Of a stretch of DNA of 64,000 nucleotides, positions 42,314-50,394 are shown in pieces. The DNA comes from Novosphingobium marinum. Lineage in GTDB: Bacteria; Pseudomonadota; Alphaproteobacteria; Sphingomonadales; Sphingomonadaceae. Numbering within the stretch: position 1 is the first letter of the stretch; each line of letters begins with the position of its first letter. Under the pieces are notes generated by a model. The model worked only from the letters and a program-made list of their open reading frames with translations. It was not told the DNA's origin and did not search any database. The position numbers and the translations under genes were made by a program. The stretch is taken from the NCBI RefSeq assembly GCF_013408095.1, contig NZ_JACBZF010000004.1, positions 1-64,000 on the forward strand, in the 5' to 3' direction.

Positions 42314-43087
42314 TCAGGCCGGCACGTGCTCTCGTTCGAACATCGCCAGCGCCATCGCCCGCTCTTCGGGATAGCGCCCGCGCACGACGTTCTCCAGCGT
42401 CCGGCGCACAGCGCCGGCGCTGCGCCCGGCGATCCTCGCGACATAGGCGCAGCGTTCGTCGAAGATCGCATCGACAAGCGCACGGTCGTAGGCGTCGGAG
42501 GCGCGCCAGTGCAGGCTATCGGCGCGCGCCACCGCCGCGCGCAGGATACGCCTCGCGCCCCCGTGCTGGACCGCGACCGACCACGTGGCGTCGCGCACCG
42601 CGTCGTGCCTGCCGTCGAGGTCGAGCCCGGTATCGGCCAGCACACCCGCCACCGCCGGGTCGTAATGCGTGCGCGCGATGAAGGCGTGCTGCGCATCGTC
42701 GAAAGCGTCGCCCTCGGCCGCCGCGATCGCGCGCCAGGCGGTCGTGAAGCGTTCCGTTCCCGGCTTCGCATCCCCGAAGATTTCCGCCCATCGCCTGCCT
42801 TCGTTCGCGACGAACGCCTGCACGGTCCCTGCCTTCGACGAGAGCTGGTAGGTGCCGTAGGACACGCCGCCGGGATCGCCCGCGCCGCTCGAGACAGCAC
42901 CCGGCCCCCTGCCGCCGCTCTCGAACTTCGCCGACAGGCTGCCGAGCCGGTGGGCGCTTGCTTCCTCCGGTGCGGGATCGTCGCGAGTGGCCGCGTCGAT
43001 CGCACGGTCGAGCATCGCGACTTCGGCCTGCGCGAAGCCGCGGCCCAGGATGACGCGGACGGTATCGAAGATCGGCTTGCGGTCCAT
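42314..43087 (-). CDS. putative lysozyme-like protein, uncharacterised
   Basis: A 257-residue protein with no signal peptide. The N-terminus (RKPIFDTVRVILGRGFAQAEVAMLDRAIDAA) resembles the substrate-recognition helical module of phage-type muramidases. The central FESGGRGPGAVSSGAGDPGGVSYGTYQL, with a candidate catalytic Glu, looks like a lysozyme-fold active site; FDDAQHAFIARTHYDP and NVVRGRYPEER follow. It resembles phage or secretion-system cargo enzymes but is alone here. The start at 43087 is the best of several. Confidence 0.6.
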   Translation of the reverse strand: MDRKPIFDTVRVILGRGFAQAEVAMLDRAIDAATRDDPAPEEASAHRLGSLSAKFESGGRGPGAVSSGAGDPGGVSYGTYQLSSKAGTVQAFVANEGRRWAEIFGDAKPGTERFTTAWRAIAAAEGDAFDDAQHAFIARTHYDPAVAGVLADTGLDLDGRHDAVRDATWSVAVQHGGARRILRAAVARADSLHWRASDAYDRALVDAIFDERCAYVARIAGRSAGAVRRTLENVVRGRYPEERAMALAMFEREHVPA

Positions 43088-43211
43088 CTTGCGGATATCT
43101 CCCTCTTTTGCTTTGAGAATCGCCAATGCCATCAATCGGATGCTGTAGGACAGCACGGTCTGCGAACGAGGCACTTCCCGGCGGTGGCGACAAGGGCTAT
43201 CGCGGACGGGG

Positions 43212-44825
43212 ATGGAGGAATTCGATTTCATCGTGGCCGGCGGCGGCAGCGCCGGATGCGTGCTCGCCAACCGGCTGAGCGCTGACCCGCAACATCGCGT
43301 CCTCCTGCTCGAGGCAGGCGGACGCGACAACTACCTGTGGATTCGCGTGCCAGTGGGCTACCTCTACTGCATCGGCAATCCGCGCACCGACTGGTGCATG
43401 AACACGGCGAGCGAACCGCGGCTCAACGGCCGCTCGCTCAAGTATCCCCGCGGCCGCGTACTGGGCGGCTGCTCGGCAATTAACGGCATGATCTACATGC
43501 GCGGCCAGGCGGCGGACTACGACGGGTGGGCGCAGGCGGGCAACGCTGGCTGGAGCTGGGACGAGGTGCTGCCCTACTTCACCCGCGCGGAAGACCATTA
43601 TGCGGGGCCGAGCCGCTTCCACGGCGCGGGCGGGGAAATCCGGATCGAGAAGCAGCGGCTGCGCTGGGACATCCTCGACGCGTTCCGCGGCGCTGCCGAG
43701 CAATACGGCGTCCCCGCCATTGCGGACTTCAACACCGGCGACAACGAAGGTTCGTCCTTCTTCGACGTCACCCAGCGCCGGGGCTGGCGGTGGAGCGCGG
43801 CCGACGCGTTCCTCAAGCCGGTGCGCAGCCGCGCCAACCTCCGCGTGGTGACGGGCGCGCTGGTCGACCGGGTCCTGTTTCGCGAAGGCCGCGCCTGCGG
43901 GCTCGCATACCGGACGGGAGAGGACCAGCACATTGCGCATGCCCGGTGCGAAGTCGTGCTGGCGGCGGGCGCTATCGGCTCGCCGGCGATCCTCGAGAGG
44001 TCGGGCATCGGCGACGCGCGCAGGCTCTCGCAGCTCGGCATCGAGGCGGTGCGCGACCTGCCGGACGTCGGCGGCAACCTGCAGGATCATCTCCAGCTGC
44101 GCTGCGCCTACCGGGTCGAGGGCGTCGACACACTCAACGAGCGCGCGCGGGGCATCGTCGGGCGCGGACTGATCGGGCTGGAGTACGCGTTCAGGCGATC
44201 CGGGCCGATGTCGATGGCACCCAGCCAGCTCGGCATGTTCGTGAAAAGCGATCCGCGCTTCGCGACCGCCAACCTGCAATACCACGTGCAGCCGCTCAGC
44301 CTCGAGGCGTTCGGGGGCGGGCTCGATCCCTTCCCGGCGTTCACGGCGAGCGTGTGTAATCTCCGCCCCGAAAGCCGGGGCGCCACGCATGTCGAAAGCG
44401 CGGACCCGGCGATGCCGCCAACTATACGGCCCAACTACCTCGATACCGAGGAAGACCGGCGCGTCGCGGCAAGAGCCATCCGGGTCACTCGCGACATCGT
44501 CTCGCAGCCCGCTCTCTCAGGCTTTGTACCCGAGGAGGTGCGGCCCGGCCCGGCATTCGAAAGCGACGAAGATCTGGTCCGCGCCGCCGGTGACATCGGC
44601 ACGACCATTTTCCACCCGGTCGGCACCGCGGCAATGGGGCGGGTGGTCGATTCCTCGCTGCGCGTGGCAGGGGTCGACGGTCTGCGCGTGATCGATGCCT
44701 CGGTGATGCCCACGATCACGTCGGGCAACACCAACGCACCGACCATGATGATCGCGGAGAAAGGCGCCGAGATGGTAATCGCGCAGTCACGCCAGCCCGC
44801 GCGGGCAGCGCTCGCGAGGGCATGA
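43212..44825 (+). CDS. GMC-family FAD oxidoreductase
   Basis: A 537-residue glucose-methanol-choline oxidoreductase. FAD-binding GGGSAGCVLANRLS is at about 10-23, GGR-x-NYLWIRVPVGY follows, and PRGRVLGGCSAINGMIYMRG is the first GMC signature. The C-terminal active-site His/Asn pair sits in IFHPVGTAAMG and TSGNTNAPTMMIAEKGAEMV. Choline-dehydrogenase-like members oxidise alcohols; substrate unknown. Its stop overlaps the pyroglutamyl peptidase start by 4 nt. Confidence 0.93.
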   Translation: MEEFDFIVAGGGSAGCVLANRLSADPQHRVLLLEAGGRDNYLWIRVPVGYLYCIGNPRTDWCMNTASEPRLNGRSLKYPRGRVLGGCSAINGMIYMRGQAADYDGWAQAGNAGWSWDEVLPYFTRAEDHYAGPSRFHGAGGEIRIEKQRLRWDILDAFRGAAEQYGVPAIADFNTGDNEGSSFFDVTQRRGWRWSAADAFLKPVRSRANLRVVTGALVDRVLFREGRACGLAYRTGEDQHIAHARCEVVLAAGAIGSPAILERSGIGDARRLSQLGIEAVRDLPDVGGNLQDHLQLRCAYRVEGVDTLNERARGIVGRGLIGLEYAFRRSGPMSMAPSQLGMFVKSDPRFATANLQYHVQPLSLEAFGGGLDPFPAFTASVCNLRPESRGATHVESADPAMPPTIRPNYLDTEEDRRVAARAIRVTRDIVSQPALSGFVPEEVRPGPAFESDEDLVRAAGDIGTTIFHPVGTAAMGRVVDSSLRVAGVDGLRVIDASVMPTITSGNTNAPTMMIAEKGAEMVIAQSRQPARAALARA

Positions 44826-45442
44826 CCGGCGTCGCCTTCACCGGCTTTCGCCACTTCCCCGGCGTGCCAGACAATCCGTCGCAGCGCCTGATCGAAGCCC
44901 TTCGCAACGAGCGGCTGCCGGCTCTCGCGCAGGCGAGTTTCCATTTGCTCGACACGGCCTACGAGACAGCTCCGCAGGACGTGGCCGCGATCCTTTCTCG
45001 ACGGCCGACCGCCCTCGTCATGACGGGGTACAGCGCGATCGCGAACGGCCTGAAGATCGAAACTGCGGCCACCAACATGCGCTCGCGCAGGTTCGCCGAC
45101 GCCAGCGGGTTCCGGCCAGCCGACGCGGAGCACGCACCAGTGCGGATCGACGCCGCGAAGATCGACTTTACGGCCCTCGAAAAAGCGCTGCAACGGAATG
45201 CCATCGCGCACCACCTTTCGAACGACGCGGGCGAATACGTTTGCAATCACGCGTATTTCTGCGCCCTGTCACACCCGAACCCGCCGGGCGCCGGGATACC
45301 GACCGTATTCGTGCATCTGCCGGCGATTGCCGGAAGCGAGCTTGCAAGGTCGAGCGCAAGCGAGATGGCGCTTCCCGAGATGGTTAGGGCGATGGCCGTA
45401 CTCGCCGAAACGATCTCGCAACCGGGAGGATCGAGGGGATGA
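44822..45442 (+). CDS. pcp: pyroglutamyl-peptidase I (family C15)
   Basis: A 206-residue cysteine peptidase that removes N-terminal pyroglutamate. N-terminus VAFTGFRHFPGVPDNPS, Glu in GLKIETAATNMRSR, nucleophile Cys in DAGEYVCNHAYF and His in VFVHLP form the catalytic triad. Coupled on both sides by 4-nt overlaps (GMC upstream, cupin downstream). Confidence 0.92.
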   Translation: MTGVAFTGFRHFPGVPDNPSQRLIEALRNERLPALAQASFHLLDTAYETAPQDVAAILSRRPTALVMTGYSAIANGLKIETAATNMRSRRFADASGFRPADAEHAPVRIDAAKIDFTALEKALQRNAIAHHLSNDAGEYVCNHAYFCALSHPNPPGAGIPTVFVHLPAIAGSELARSSASEMALPEMVRAMAVLAETISQPGGSRG

Positions 45443-45870
45443 CCGACGCACGCCGCATCATCGAAGCGCTTCGGCTTGCACCCCATCCCGAGGGCGGTTG
45501 GTATCGCGAGACCTGGCGAGCAGAAGCAGCCGGCGGCGACCGCGCGAGTGCGACGGCGATCCACTTCCTGCTGGAGGAGCACGACCGTTCGCACTGGCAT
45601 CGCGTCGATGCGGCGGAAGTCTGGCTTTGGCACGCAGGCGCCACGTTGACCCTGTCCATGGCCGCGAGCGATGACTCCCCGTCTGTAGACGTCACGCTCG
45701 GCGCTGACGTGCTTTCCGGCCAGTCACCGCAAGCCGTCGTGCCTGCCGGCCACTGGCAGGCGGCAGCGCCAGACGGCGGGTGGACACTCGTCAGTTGTAT
45801 CGTTTCTCCGGGCTTCGAGTTCGACGGCTTCGAACTCGCTCCCGAAGGCTGGTCGCCTGGCGCGGCCTGA
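45439..45870 (+). CDS. DUF985 cupin protein
   Basis: A 143-residue cupin-fold protein with LRLAPHPEGGWYRETWR at the start, then IHFLLEEHDRSHWHRVDAAEVWLWHAG and AVVPAGHWQAAAPDGGWTLVSCIVSPGFEFDGFEL, the DUF985 pattern with conserved His and Glu that may hold a metal. Last gene of the three-gene GMC-pcp-cupin unit. Confidence 0.92.
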   Translation: MTDARRIIEALRLAPHPEGGWYRETWRAEAAGGDRASATAIHFLLEEHDRSHWHRVDAAEVWLWHAGATLTLSMAASDDSPSVDVTLGADVLSGQSPQAVVPAGHWQAAAPDGGWTLVSCIVSPGFEFDGFELAPEGWSPGAA

Positions 45871-45887
45871 GGCCGCGGCGACGGCGC

Positions 45888-46253
45888 CTAGTCAGGAAGC
45901 TTGCGGATCATGCGGACCGCGCATCTTTGCGGCCCGATCGCGCCCGGCACGATCAGGTCGACATCGATGCCGTTGCAGATCTGCCCTGGGCCATTCTGGT
46001 CGAACGCCAGCGATTCGGCGAAAGCCAGATCCGGGCAGGGACCGAAGGTTTCGAAGAGGTAGTCTTCGCCGGGGCCGGTCGAAACGCGTACCTGGTCATT
46101 GCCGACGTAGTTGTAGCCGTTGACCTGCGACAAGAAGAAGCACTGCCGCTCACCGCTCGCGGCGTAAGCCGCTTCGGGCTCGTTCTCATAGGCAGCGCAT
46201 CCGCCCAGCAGCATGGCGGCGACGGCGGCGGGAAGGAATTTCACAGGGTTCAT
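45888..46253 (-). CDS. lipoprotein, DUF6491-like
   Basis: A 121-residue lipoprotein (lipobox LGGC, Cys about 19). The mature part, QCFFLSQVNGYNYVGNDQVRV and FGPCPDLAFAESLAFDQNG, resembles the DUF6491 family as I recall it. Paired cysteines are likely disulfides. Its role is unknown. Convergent with the cupin gene. Confidence 0.8.
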   Translation of the reverse strand: MNPVKFLPAAVAAMLLGGCAAYENEPEAAYAASGERQCFFLSQVNGYNYVGNDQVRVSTGPGEDYLFETFGPCPDLAFAESLAFDQNGPGQICNGIDVDLIVPGAIGPQRCAVRMIRKLPD

Positions 46254-46323
46254 GGCGTCTCTCCGGTGGGGTGTCGCGGGTCCCTCTTTCCGGATCAACG
46301 CGGCACCACGCCGCGATGTTCCC

Positions 46324-46644
46324 CTATTTTCGGGTCAGGCGACGACGGTTCGAGCGTACGCGCGGCGCGTAGAACTGCATCAAACCCGAGAAGATAGACA
46401 GCGGTGCGAGGCCGAACGCGCCGCTTGCCAGCCGCCATTGCGCCTCGGCAGCGGCCGAGACTTTCTCACCGACCATGCGCCGCGCCTCGCGCTCGGCAAC
46501 CGCGCCACCGGCTCCGATCCGGACCGAACGCAGCCAGACCACCGTCAGGGCATCGAAGCCAAGCAGCCAGGCGCGAAACATGAGTTCGGGCAATTGTACC
46601 TGTCGTCCGGCCACCGTCGGTCTCCATGTCGATCGAGATCGCAT
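46324..46644 (-). CDS. hypothetical protein, phasin-like composition
   Basis: A 106-residue Ala/Arg-rich helical protein with an N-terminal hydrophobic helix (LMFRAWLLGFDALTVVWLRSV) and a second amphipathic stretch (GEKVSAAAEAQWRLASGAF), ending in a basic tail. This pattern suggests a granule- or membrane-associated helical protein; similarity to phasins is only compositional. The start at 46644 is not strongly supported. Confidence 0.5.
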   Translation of the reverse strand: MRSRSTWRPTVAGRQVQLPELMFRAWLLGFDALTVVWLRSVRIGAGGAVAEREARRMVGEKVSAAAEAQWRLASGAFGLAPLSIFSGLMQFYAPRVRSNRRRLTRK

Positions 46645-46687
46645 TGGGAAACCCCGGAAACGCCTCCGCGTTCCCGAACCGCGAGTT

Positions 46688-47137
46688 TCAGGGACTTTCC
46701 GGGCCGGTGTAGGGACTTGCTTCGGACCAGGCGCAACCTTGCCGGTTGCCGCCTGCCACTTCCAGCGTGACGGTGAAGGGATAGGTCCTGTCCGACATGC
46801 CGTCGCTGCATTCGGCCTGCGTCACCATCATGTCGAAAGGTTCGCCGCCAAGCATGCCGCTGAACGAAAGGCCGCCGCGCCCGGCGAACCGTTCGACCGT
46901 TATCGTCTCGCCCTCCATGTCCTCGGGCGTGGTATAGGTCAGCGCGGTGCCCTTGACTTCACCGCCCCAGAAGGGCTCGGTCCCGGTGAACTTCACGATC
47001 TCGTTGCGCCCGATGGCGCCGAAGGGCTGCTTGTCGGCGCTGTCGCCCGGCACCCCCGGCTCGCCGCCGCCGGACTGGCAGGCGGCGAGGGCGAGGGCAG
47101 CCGCGATCGCGACTTCTGCTCGATGTCTCGGTTGCAA
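46688..47137 (-). CDS. lipoprotein, COG3650-like
   Basis: A 149-residue lipoprotein (lipobox LAAC, Cys about 20) with the KFTGTEPFWGGEVKGTALTY motif typical of COG3650 periplasmic proteins, then FSGMLGGEPFDMMVTQAECSDGMSDRTYPF with paired cysteines. The only available start with a full signal is TTG at 47137. Function unknown. It lies 15 nt past the AhpD-like gene on the same strand. Confidence 0.8.
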   Translation of the reverse strand: MQPRHRAEVAIAAALALAACQSGGGEPGVPGDSADKQPFGAIGRNEIVKFTGTEPFWGGEVKGTALTYTTPEDMEGETITVERFAGRGGLSFSGMLGGEPFDMMVTQAECSDGMSDRTYPFTVTLEVAGGNRQGCAWSEASPYTGPESP

Positions 47138-47152
47138 GGGGCGCGTTGGGCT

Positions 47153-47686
47153 TCAGGCCGCCTGCTTTTCATGCGTGGGAAGACGGCATGCCACGTCGAC
47201 GCCGAGCACGTGGGTCACCCGGCCGAGCGCCATCCAGGCCGCAACGCTGTAGGTCAGGTCGACGATTTCCTCGTCGGTGAACTGGCTCTTGAACTCGGTC
47301 CAGAAATCCTCGTCGGCGGCCAGTGCCTCCGGCTCGGTGCCCATCCGCTGGGAGTAGCGCACCGCAAGCTGCTCGCGCTCGGTCAGCGTGGAGAGATCGC
47401 CCGCCAGCACCGCCTCGTACATCGCCTCGTCCGGCGCTTCGCCCAGACGGCTGACGTCGCAGCCGAGGTAGCTGCAGTCCCGTTCGGCGCGCCAGTTCTT
47501 GCACACGATGCAGCCGTTGATCACCGCCGTCGCGATGCGGCAGGCCTCGAACATGCGCAGCGGCAGTTTCGAATGCCTGTAGGGCGCAAGGCCGAATGCG
47601 CCGCCGGCCCGCGCAAGCTCGGGCATGTACTTTTCGGACAGGTCCGGCATCGGCTGCCCCGGCTTCATCTCCAGATCTACGCGCAT
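47153..47686 (-). CDS. carboxymuconolactone decarboxylase / AhpD-like protein
   Basis: A 177-residue helical protein of the AhpD-like fold: RIATAVINGCIVCKNWRAERD has the Cys-x2-Cys pair seen in peroxidase-type members, and the downstream helix (EEIVDLTYSVAAWMALGRVTHVLGVD) is standard. It may act in peroxide reduction. The ATG at 47686 follows an AAGGAGAG ribosome site. It is upstream of the COG3650-like lipoprotein. Confidence 0.88.
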   Translation of the reverse strand: MRVDLEMKPGQPMPDLSEKYMPELARAGGAFGLAPYRHSKLPLRMFEACRIATAVINGCIVCKNWRAERDCSYLGCDVSRLGEAPDEAMYEAVLAGDLSTLTEREQLAVRYSQRMGTEPEALAADEDFWTEFKSQFTDEEIVDLTYSVAAWMALGRVTHVLGVDVACRLPTHEKQAA

Positions 47687-47822
47687 GTCTCTCTCCTTCG
47701 TGGTCTGTCTTGGCGCGCAGCCTATCGCGAAACCGCGCGCGCGCAAAGCGAACGGAACCGGATGCCGGCCAAGTCGTTGATTTGGCAAGACGGACGAACC
47801 TGCCGCGAAGAGGCGAAACGAG

Positions 47823-48248
47823 ATGATACCGAACCGAATCCTGTTCACCGCCGTCGCCGGGGGTGTCGCCCTGGGGCTGCTTACCGCATCGGCCACGCCG
47901 ACCACGATGAAGATGGGCGAGCGCGAATGGTGGCGCGACCGGATCGAGCCGGCGCAGATCGAAACCGCGACGACCTACGAATTCGTCGATCGCGGCCCCA
48001 TCGACCTTTCGCCCCCGCCGCTTCCCGAGCGGCACTTCGCGGATCGCATGCCCGAGCCGCAGTACGAGCGCCTCGGCCTCGCCGACCTGCGCGTGGAACC
48101 GCCCGCCCCGCTGCCCGAACCTGCCGCCGCTCCCGTAGAGCCCGCAATCGCGCTCGACGAAGCGGCGATCCTCGCCGACGCCGAAGCCGCGCTGGAAGCG
48201 GCCGAACCGGTCGAGCTTCCCAGGCCCCGCCTCGCCGCGATCCGCTAG
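47823..48248 (+). CDS. exported Pro/Ala/Glu-rich hypothetical protein
   Basis: A 141-residue protein: N-terminal hydrophobic segment (about 5-24, signal peptide or anchor), a short charged stretch, then a long Pro/Glu/Ala-rich low-complexity region (PAPLPEPAAAPVEPAIALDE). It is probably a disordered periplasmic protein. Divergent from the AhpD-like gene. Function unknown. Confidence 0.65.
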   Translation: MIPNRILFTAVAGGVALGLLTASATPTTMKMGEREWWRDRIEPAQIETATTYEFVDRGPIDLSPPPLPERHFADRMPEPQYERLGLADLRVEPPAPLPEPAAAPVEPAIALDEAAILADAEAALEAAEPVELPRPRLAAIR

Positions 48249-48694
48249 GCGAACGCCAGCAGCAGCGTCGACAGGCCGAGGCCGAACGACAGGGGCACGC
48301 GCAGCGCCATCCACCAGTACGGCGCGGACGGCGCGATGCGGCGGTCGACTGCTAGGCTCGCCATGATGGCAAGGCCGAGCACCACCAGCGACGGGCCGGG
48401 CCATTCCTCGCCGAAGACCCATGGTATGTAGCTGGCCAGCGCGACCACGCTGGGCACGACCGAGGCGATCCACAGCCACCCCGGCACCCGTTCGCCCTCG
48501 TGCATGCGCGATGCGGCGATGCCCCACCACAGTCCGCCGAGGAACGAGAAGATCAGCGCGGCATATCCCCACCCGATCGCCAGTGCCGACCAGCGCCACT
48601 CGGGCGGGCCGAACCATGCGGCCAGGAGGCAGGCGAGCTGCGGCAGGAGCCCGGCGAAACCGAGTGCGCGGGGGTACGGTGGGATCGGCGTCAT
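48245..48694 (-). CDS. DUF3429 membrane protein
   Basis: A 149-residue protein with about five transmembrane segments. PYPRALGFAGLLPQLACLLAA and YAALIFSFLGGLWWGIAAS match DUF3429. The start at 48694 is used; an upstream extension to 48730 is poor. Convergent with the Pro-rich protein (4-nt overlap). Function unknown. Confidence 0.88.
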   Translation of the reverse strand: MTPIPPYPRALGFAGLLPQLACLLAAWFGPPEWRWSALAIGWGYAALIFSFLGGLWWGIAASRMHEGERVPGWLWIASVVPSVVALASYIPWVFGEEWPGPSLVVLGLAIMASLAVDRRIAPSAPYWWMALRVPLSFGLGLSTLLLAFA

Positions 48695-48760
48695 GCCCGC
48701 ACCCTTAGCGGCCCCGCGCCGCCGGTGCATCCCTTGTCGGACCGGGCGGTCCGGGCAGCG

Positions 48761-48976
48761 TCAGTTCGCCGCCTGCGCCTCGTCCTCGCGCCGCGCGATG
48801 CGTTCGCGCTCGTACTTTTCGCGCTCCTTGGCGACGTAGCGGGCCTGGTCGGCCAGTTCCTGCCACGATTTGGCCGAGCGCAGCGCACGGTCGCGCACGT
48901 TGGCGAGCGTGGCGGCTTCGGCTTCGGCGCGCGCTTCGGCGGCGCGCTGGTCGTAGAATTCTATGGTCTGGGCCAT
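48761..48976 (-). CDS. small charged coiled-coil protein, paralogue of 657-881
   Basis: A 71-residue Ala/Glu/Arg-rich helical protein (YDQRAAEARAEAEAATLANV, then DRALRS). It aligns through most of its length with the 74-residue protein at 657-881, sharing RAAEA, TL-x-NVR-x-RALRS and LAD-x-AR. It lies 79 nt downstream of a cold-shock gene on the same strand, as does its paralogue. Function unknown. Confidence 0.72.
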   Translation of the reverse strand: MAQTIEFYDQRAAEARAEAEAATLANVRDRALRSAKSWQELADQARYVAKEREKYERERIARREDEAQAAN

Positions 48977-49055
48977 GTCGGGCCTCCGGTGTTGCAGGGA
49001 AGGAACCCCCCGCGCCGCACCCTGGCGACGCGGAGGGCCTTTGCGAGTCTTCCCG

Positions 49056-49268
49056 TCAGTCGGCGGCGCTGAGGTTGACGGCGCTTTCCTTGCCGTTGCG
49101 GCCCTGCTCGATCTCGTAGTTGAGGCGCTGGTCCTTATCGAGCGTGTGCATGCCGGCGGCCTGCACGGCGGTGATGTGGACGAAGCTGTCGTTCGAGCCG
49201 TCGTCGGGCTGGATGAAGCCGTAGCCCTTGTCTGCGTTGAAGAATTTCACGGTGCCGGTCTTGGCCAT
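49056..49268 (-). CDS. CspA-family cold-shock protein
   Basis: A 70-residue cold-shock protein with RNP1 KGYGFIQP and RNP2 SFVHIT, both intact. An AAAGGAAC ribosome site precedes the ATG at 49268; the longer frame to 49331 is upstream noncoding. It is close to the copy at 960-1169 (GRNGKESAVNLS versus GRNGKASAVNLS at the C-terminus), and both are followed by the paralogous small coiled-coil gene. Confidence 0.94.
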   Translation of the reverse strand: MAKTGTVKFFNADKGYGFIQPDDGSNDSFVHITAVQAAGMHTLDKDQRLNYEIEQGRNGKESAVNLSAAD

Positions 49269-49483
49269 GTACTGTTCCTTTCGAGAACGGAGAGTTTCCC
49301 GCGGGCGACATGCCTGCGAGTCGTGCGTCAAATCGTCATCGAAAGGGAAGTCGTCGTCCGGTTAACGCCGGGGCCCGAGGGCAAACGGCGGAGCGCAAAT
49401 TTCGAAGTCCGTCGCAAATCCCGACGTCAGCGCGCGGAGCATAGCACAGCACCCGGCGATTGCCTAATCGGGAGGATTTGTTC

Positions 49484-49642
49484 GATCGACTGACGTCGAT
49501 GCGGCACCGGAATCATTTCCTTGTCAGGCCAGCTTCGCTGGCGCGGCACCGGCCCTCTCCCCCACCCGGCCACCCATAGAATACTGCCGTTGGGTGGCCG
49601 GGTGGGGGAGAGGGCCGGTGCCGTCATCGACGTCAGTCGATC
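49484..49642. repeat. nested inverted repeat with a perfect 33-bp inner stem
   Basis: The inner arms at 49544-49576 and 49591-49623 are perfect complements with a 14-nt loop. The outer arms, a 17-nt GATCGACTGACGTCGAT at 49484-49500 and its exact complement at 49626-49642, flank it. The 9-mer CGGCACCGG occurs at both 49502-49510 and 49544-49552 on the left, with a 33-nt spacer between them containing a small hairpin. It lies in a 492-nt gene-free gap (49269-49760). The nesting suggests a REP/MITE-like or structured RNA element. Confidence 0.85.
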
Positions 49643-49760
49643 AAAAACCTCTAAAGTTGACAAAGGCGACACCGTGTCACCCTGCCCTGAACCCGCGCAA
49701 AGCCCCTGAACGCGCGGGTTTCGGGGGGCCGGGGCGAAGTTGACAGGTCTGCGCTTCGCA

Positions 49761-50318
49761 TCACTCCTCGCAGTCGAGCGAATCCCAGCCCTCCGCCTCG
49801 TCCTTCGCGAATTCGTCCTCCCAGGTCGCCGTGCCCTTTTCGACGCGTTCGAGCAGGCCGCGAAAGTCCTCCGGTTCGTAGGCGGCGGATTCGCAGCGGG
49901 CAGGGCCGGGCGCGCGCAGGAAGCTTTCGCGCAGGCGGAAGAGCGCGATGGTCAGCCGCTCGTCGTAGCGGCGCGAGGTGCCGACAAGCTCGCCCTTGTG
50001 GAAATGCGGAACCTCGACACCGTTGAGCGCGCGGTCCATCGCCGCCTCGGCCAGCCGGTCGAACGCGGACTGGAACGCGGCGTCCCAGGCAAGGTCGAAC
50101 GGCTGGCCCTTCAGCCGCGCGCGCAGCTTGTAGGCCGACTGCCGGCTCTTGCCCGCCGCCCGTGCGGCGGCGGAGACGCTGTGCGTGCTCGCCAGCGCCC
50201 GCAGGAACGCCCCCTGCCGCGCCCGCGTCCACCCGTCCCGCCGCAGGACCTCGCCCGCGACCGTCTCGACTTCCACCAGCGCACCCTCGCGCGCGGGGTC
50301 CTTCTCGTCCGTGCTCAT
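49761..50318 (-). CDS. helix-turn-helix protein, uncharacterised
   Basis: A 185-residue protein. The N-terminal part (GWTRARQGAFLRALASTHSVSAAARAAGKSRQSAYKLRARLKG) is a clear helix-turn-helix of the type in terminase small subunits and some transposase or regulator proteins. The rest is Glu/Asp-rich without a recognised domain. The ATG at 50318 is chosen; TTG at 50324 is possible. Divergent from the YaiI-like gene over 76 nt. Role unknown. Confidence 0.75.
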   Translation of the reverse strand: MSTDEKDPAREGALVEVETVAGEVLRRDGWTRARQGAFLRALASTHSVSAAARAAGKSRQSAYKLRARLKGQPFDLAWDAAFQSAFDRLAEAAMDRALNGVEVPHFHKGELVGTSRRYDERLTIALFRLRESFLRAPGPARCESAAYEPEDFRGLLERVEKGTATWEDEFAKDEAEGWDSLDCEE

Positions 50319-50394
50319 CGGCAAGGATAAGTCAGATTTCGGCGGAGTAGGAAAGGGTTTTGGGCACGCCGTCCCCCTGGGCTAGTACCCCGGC

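Noticed and set aside
41222-43285. A 687-codon plus-strand open frame over the dipeptidase and lysozyme-like genes
   Set aside because: Antisense of genes with recognisable motifs; biased composition and no start signal.
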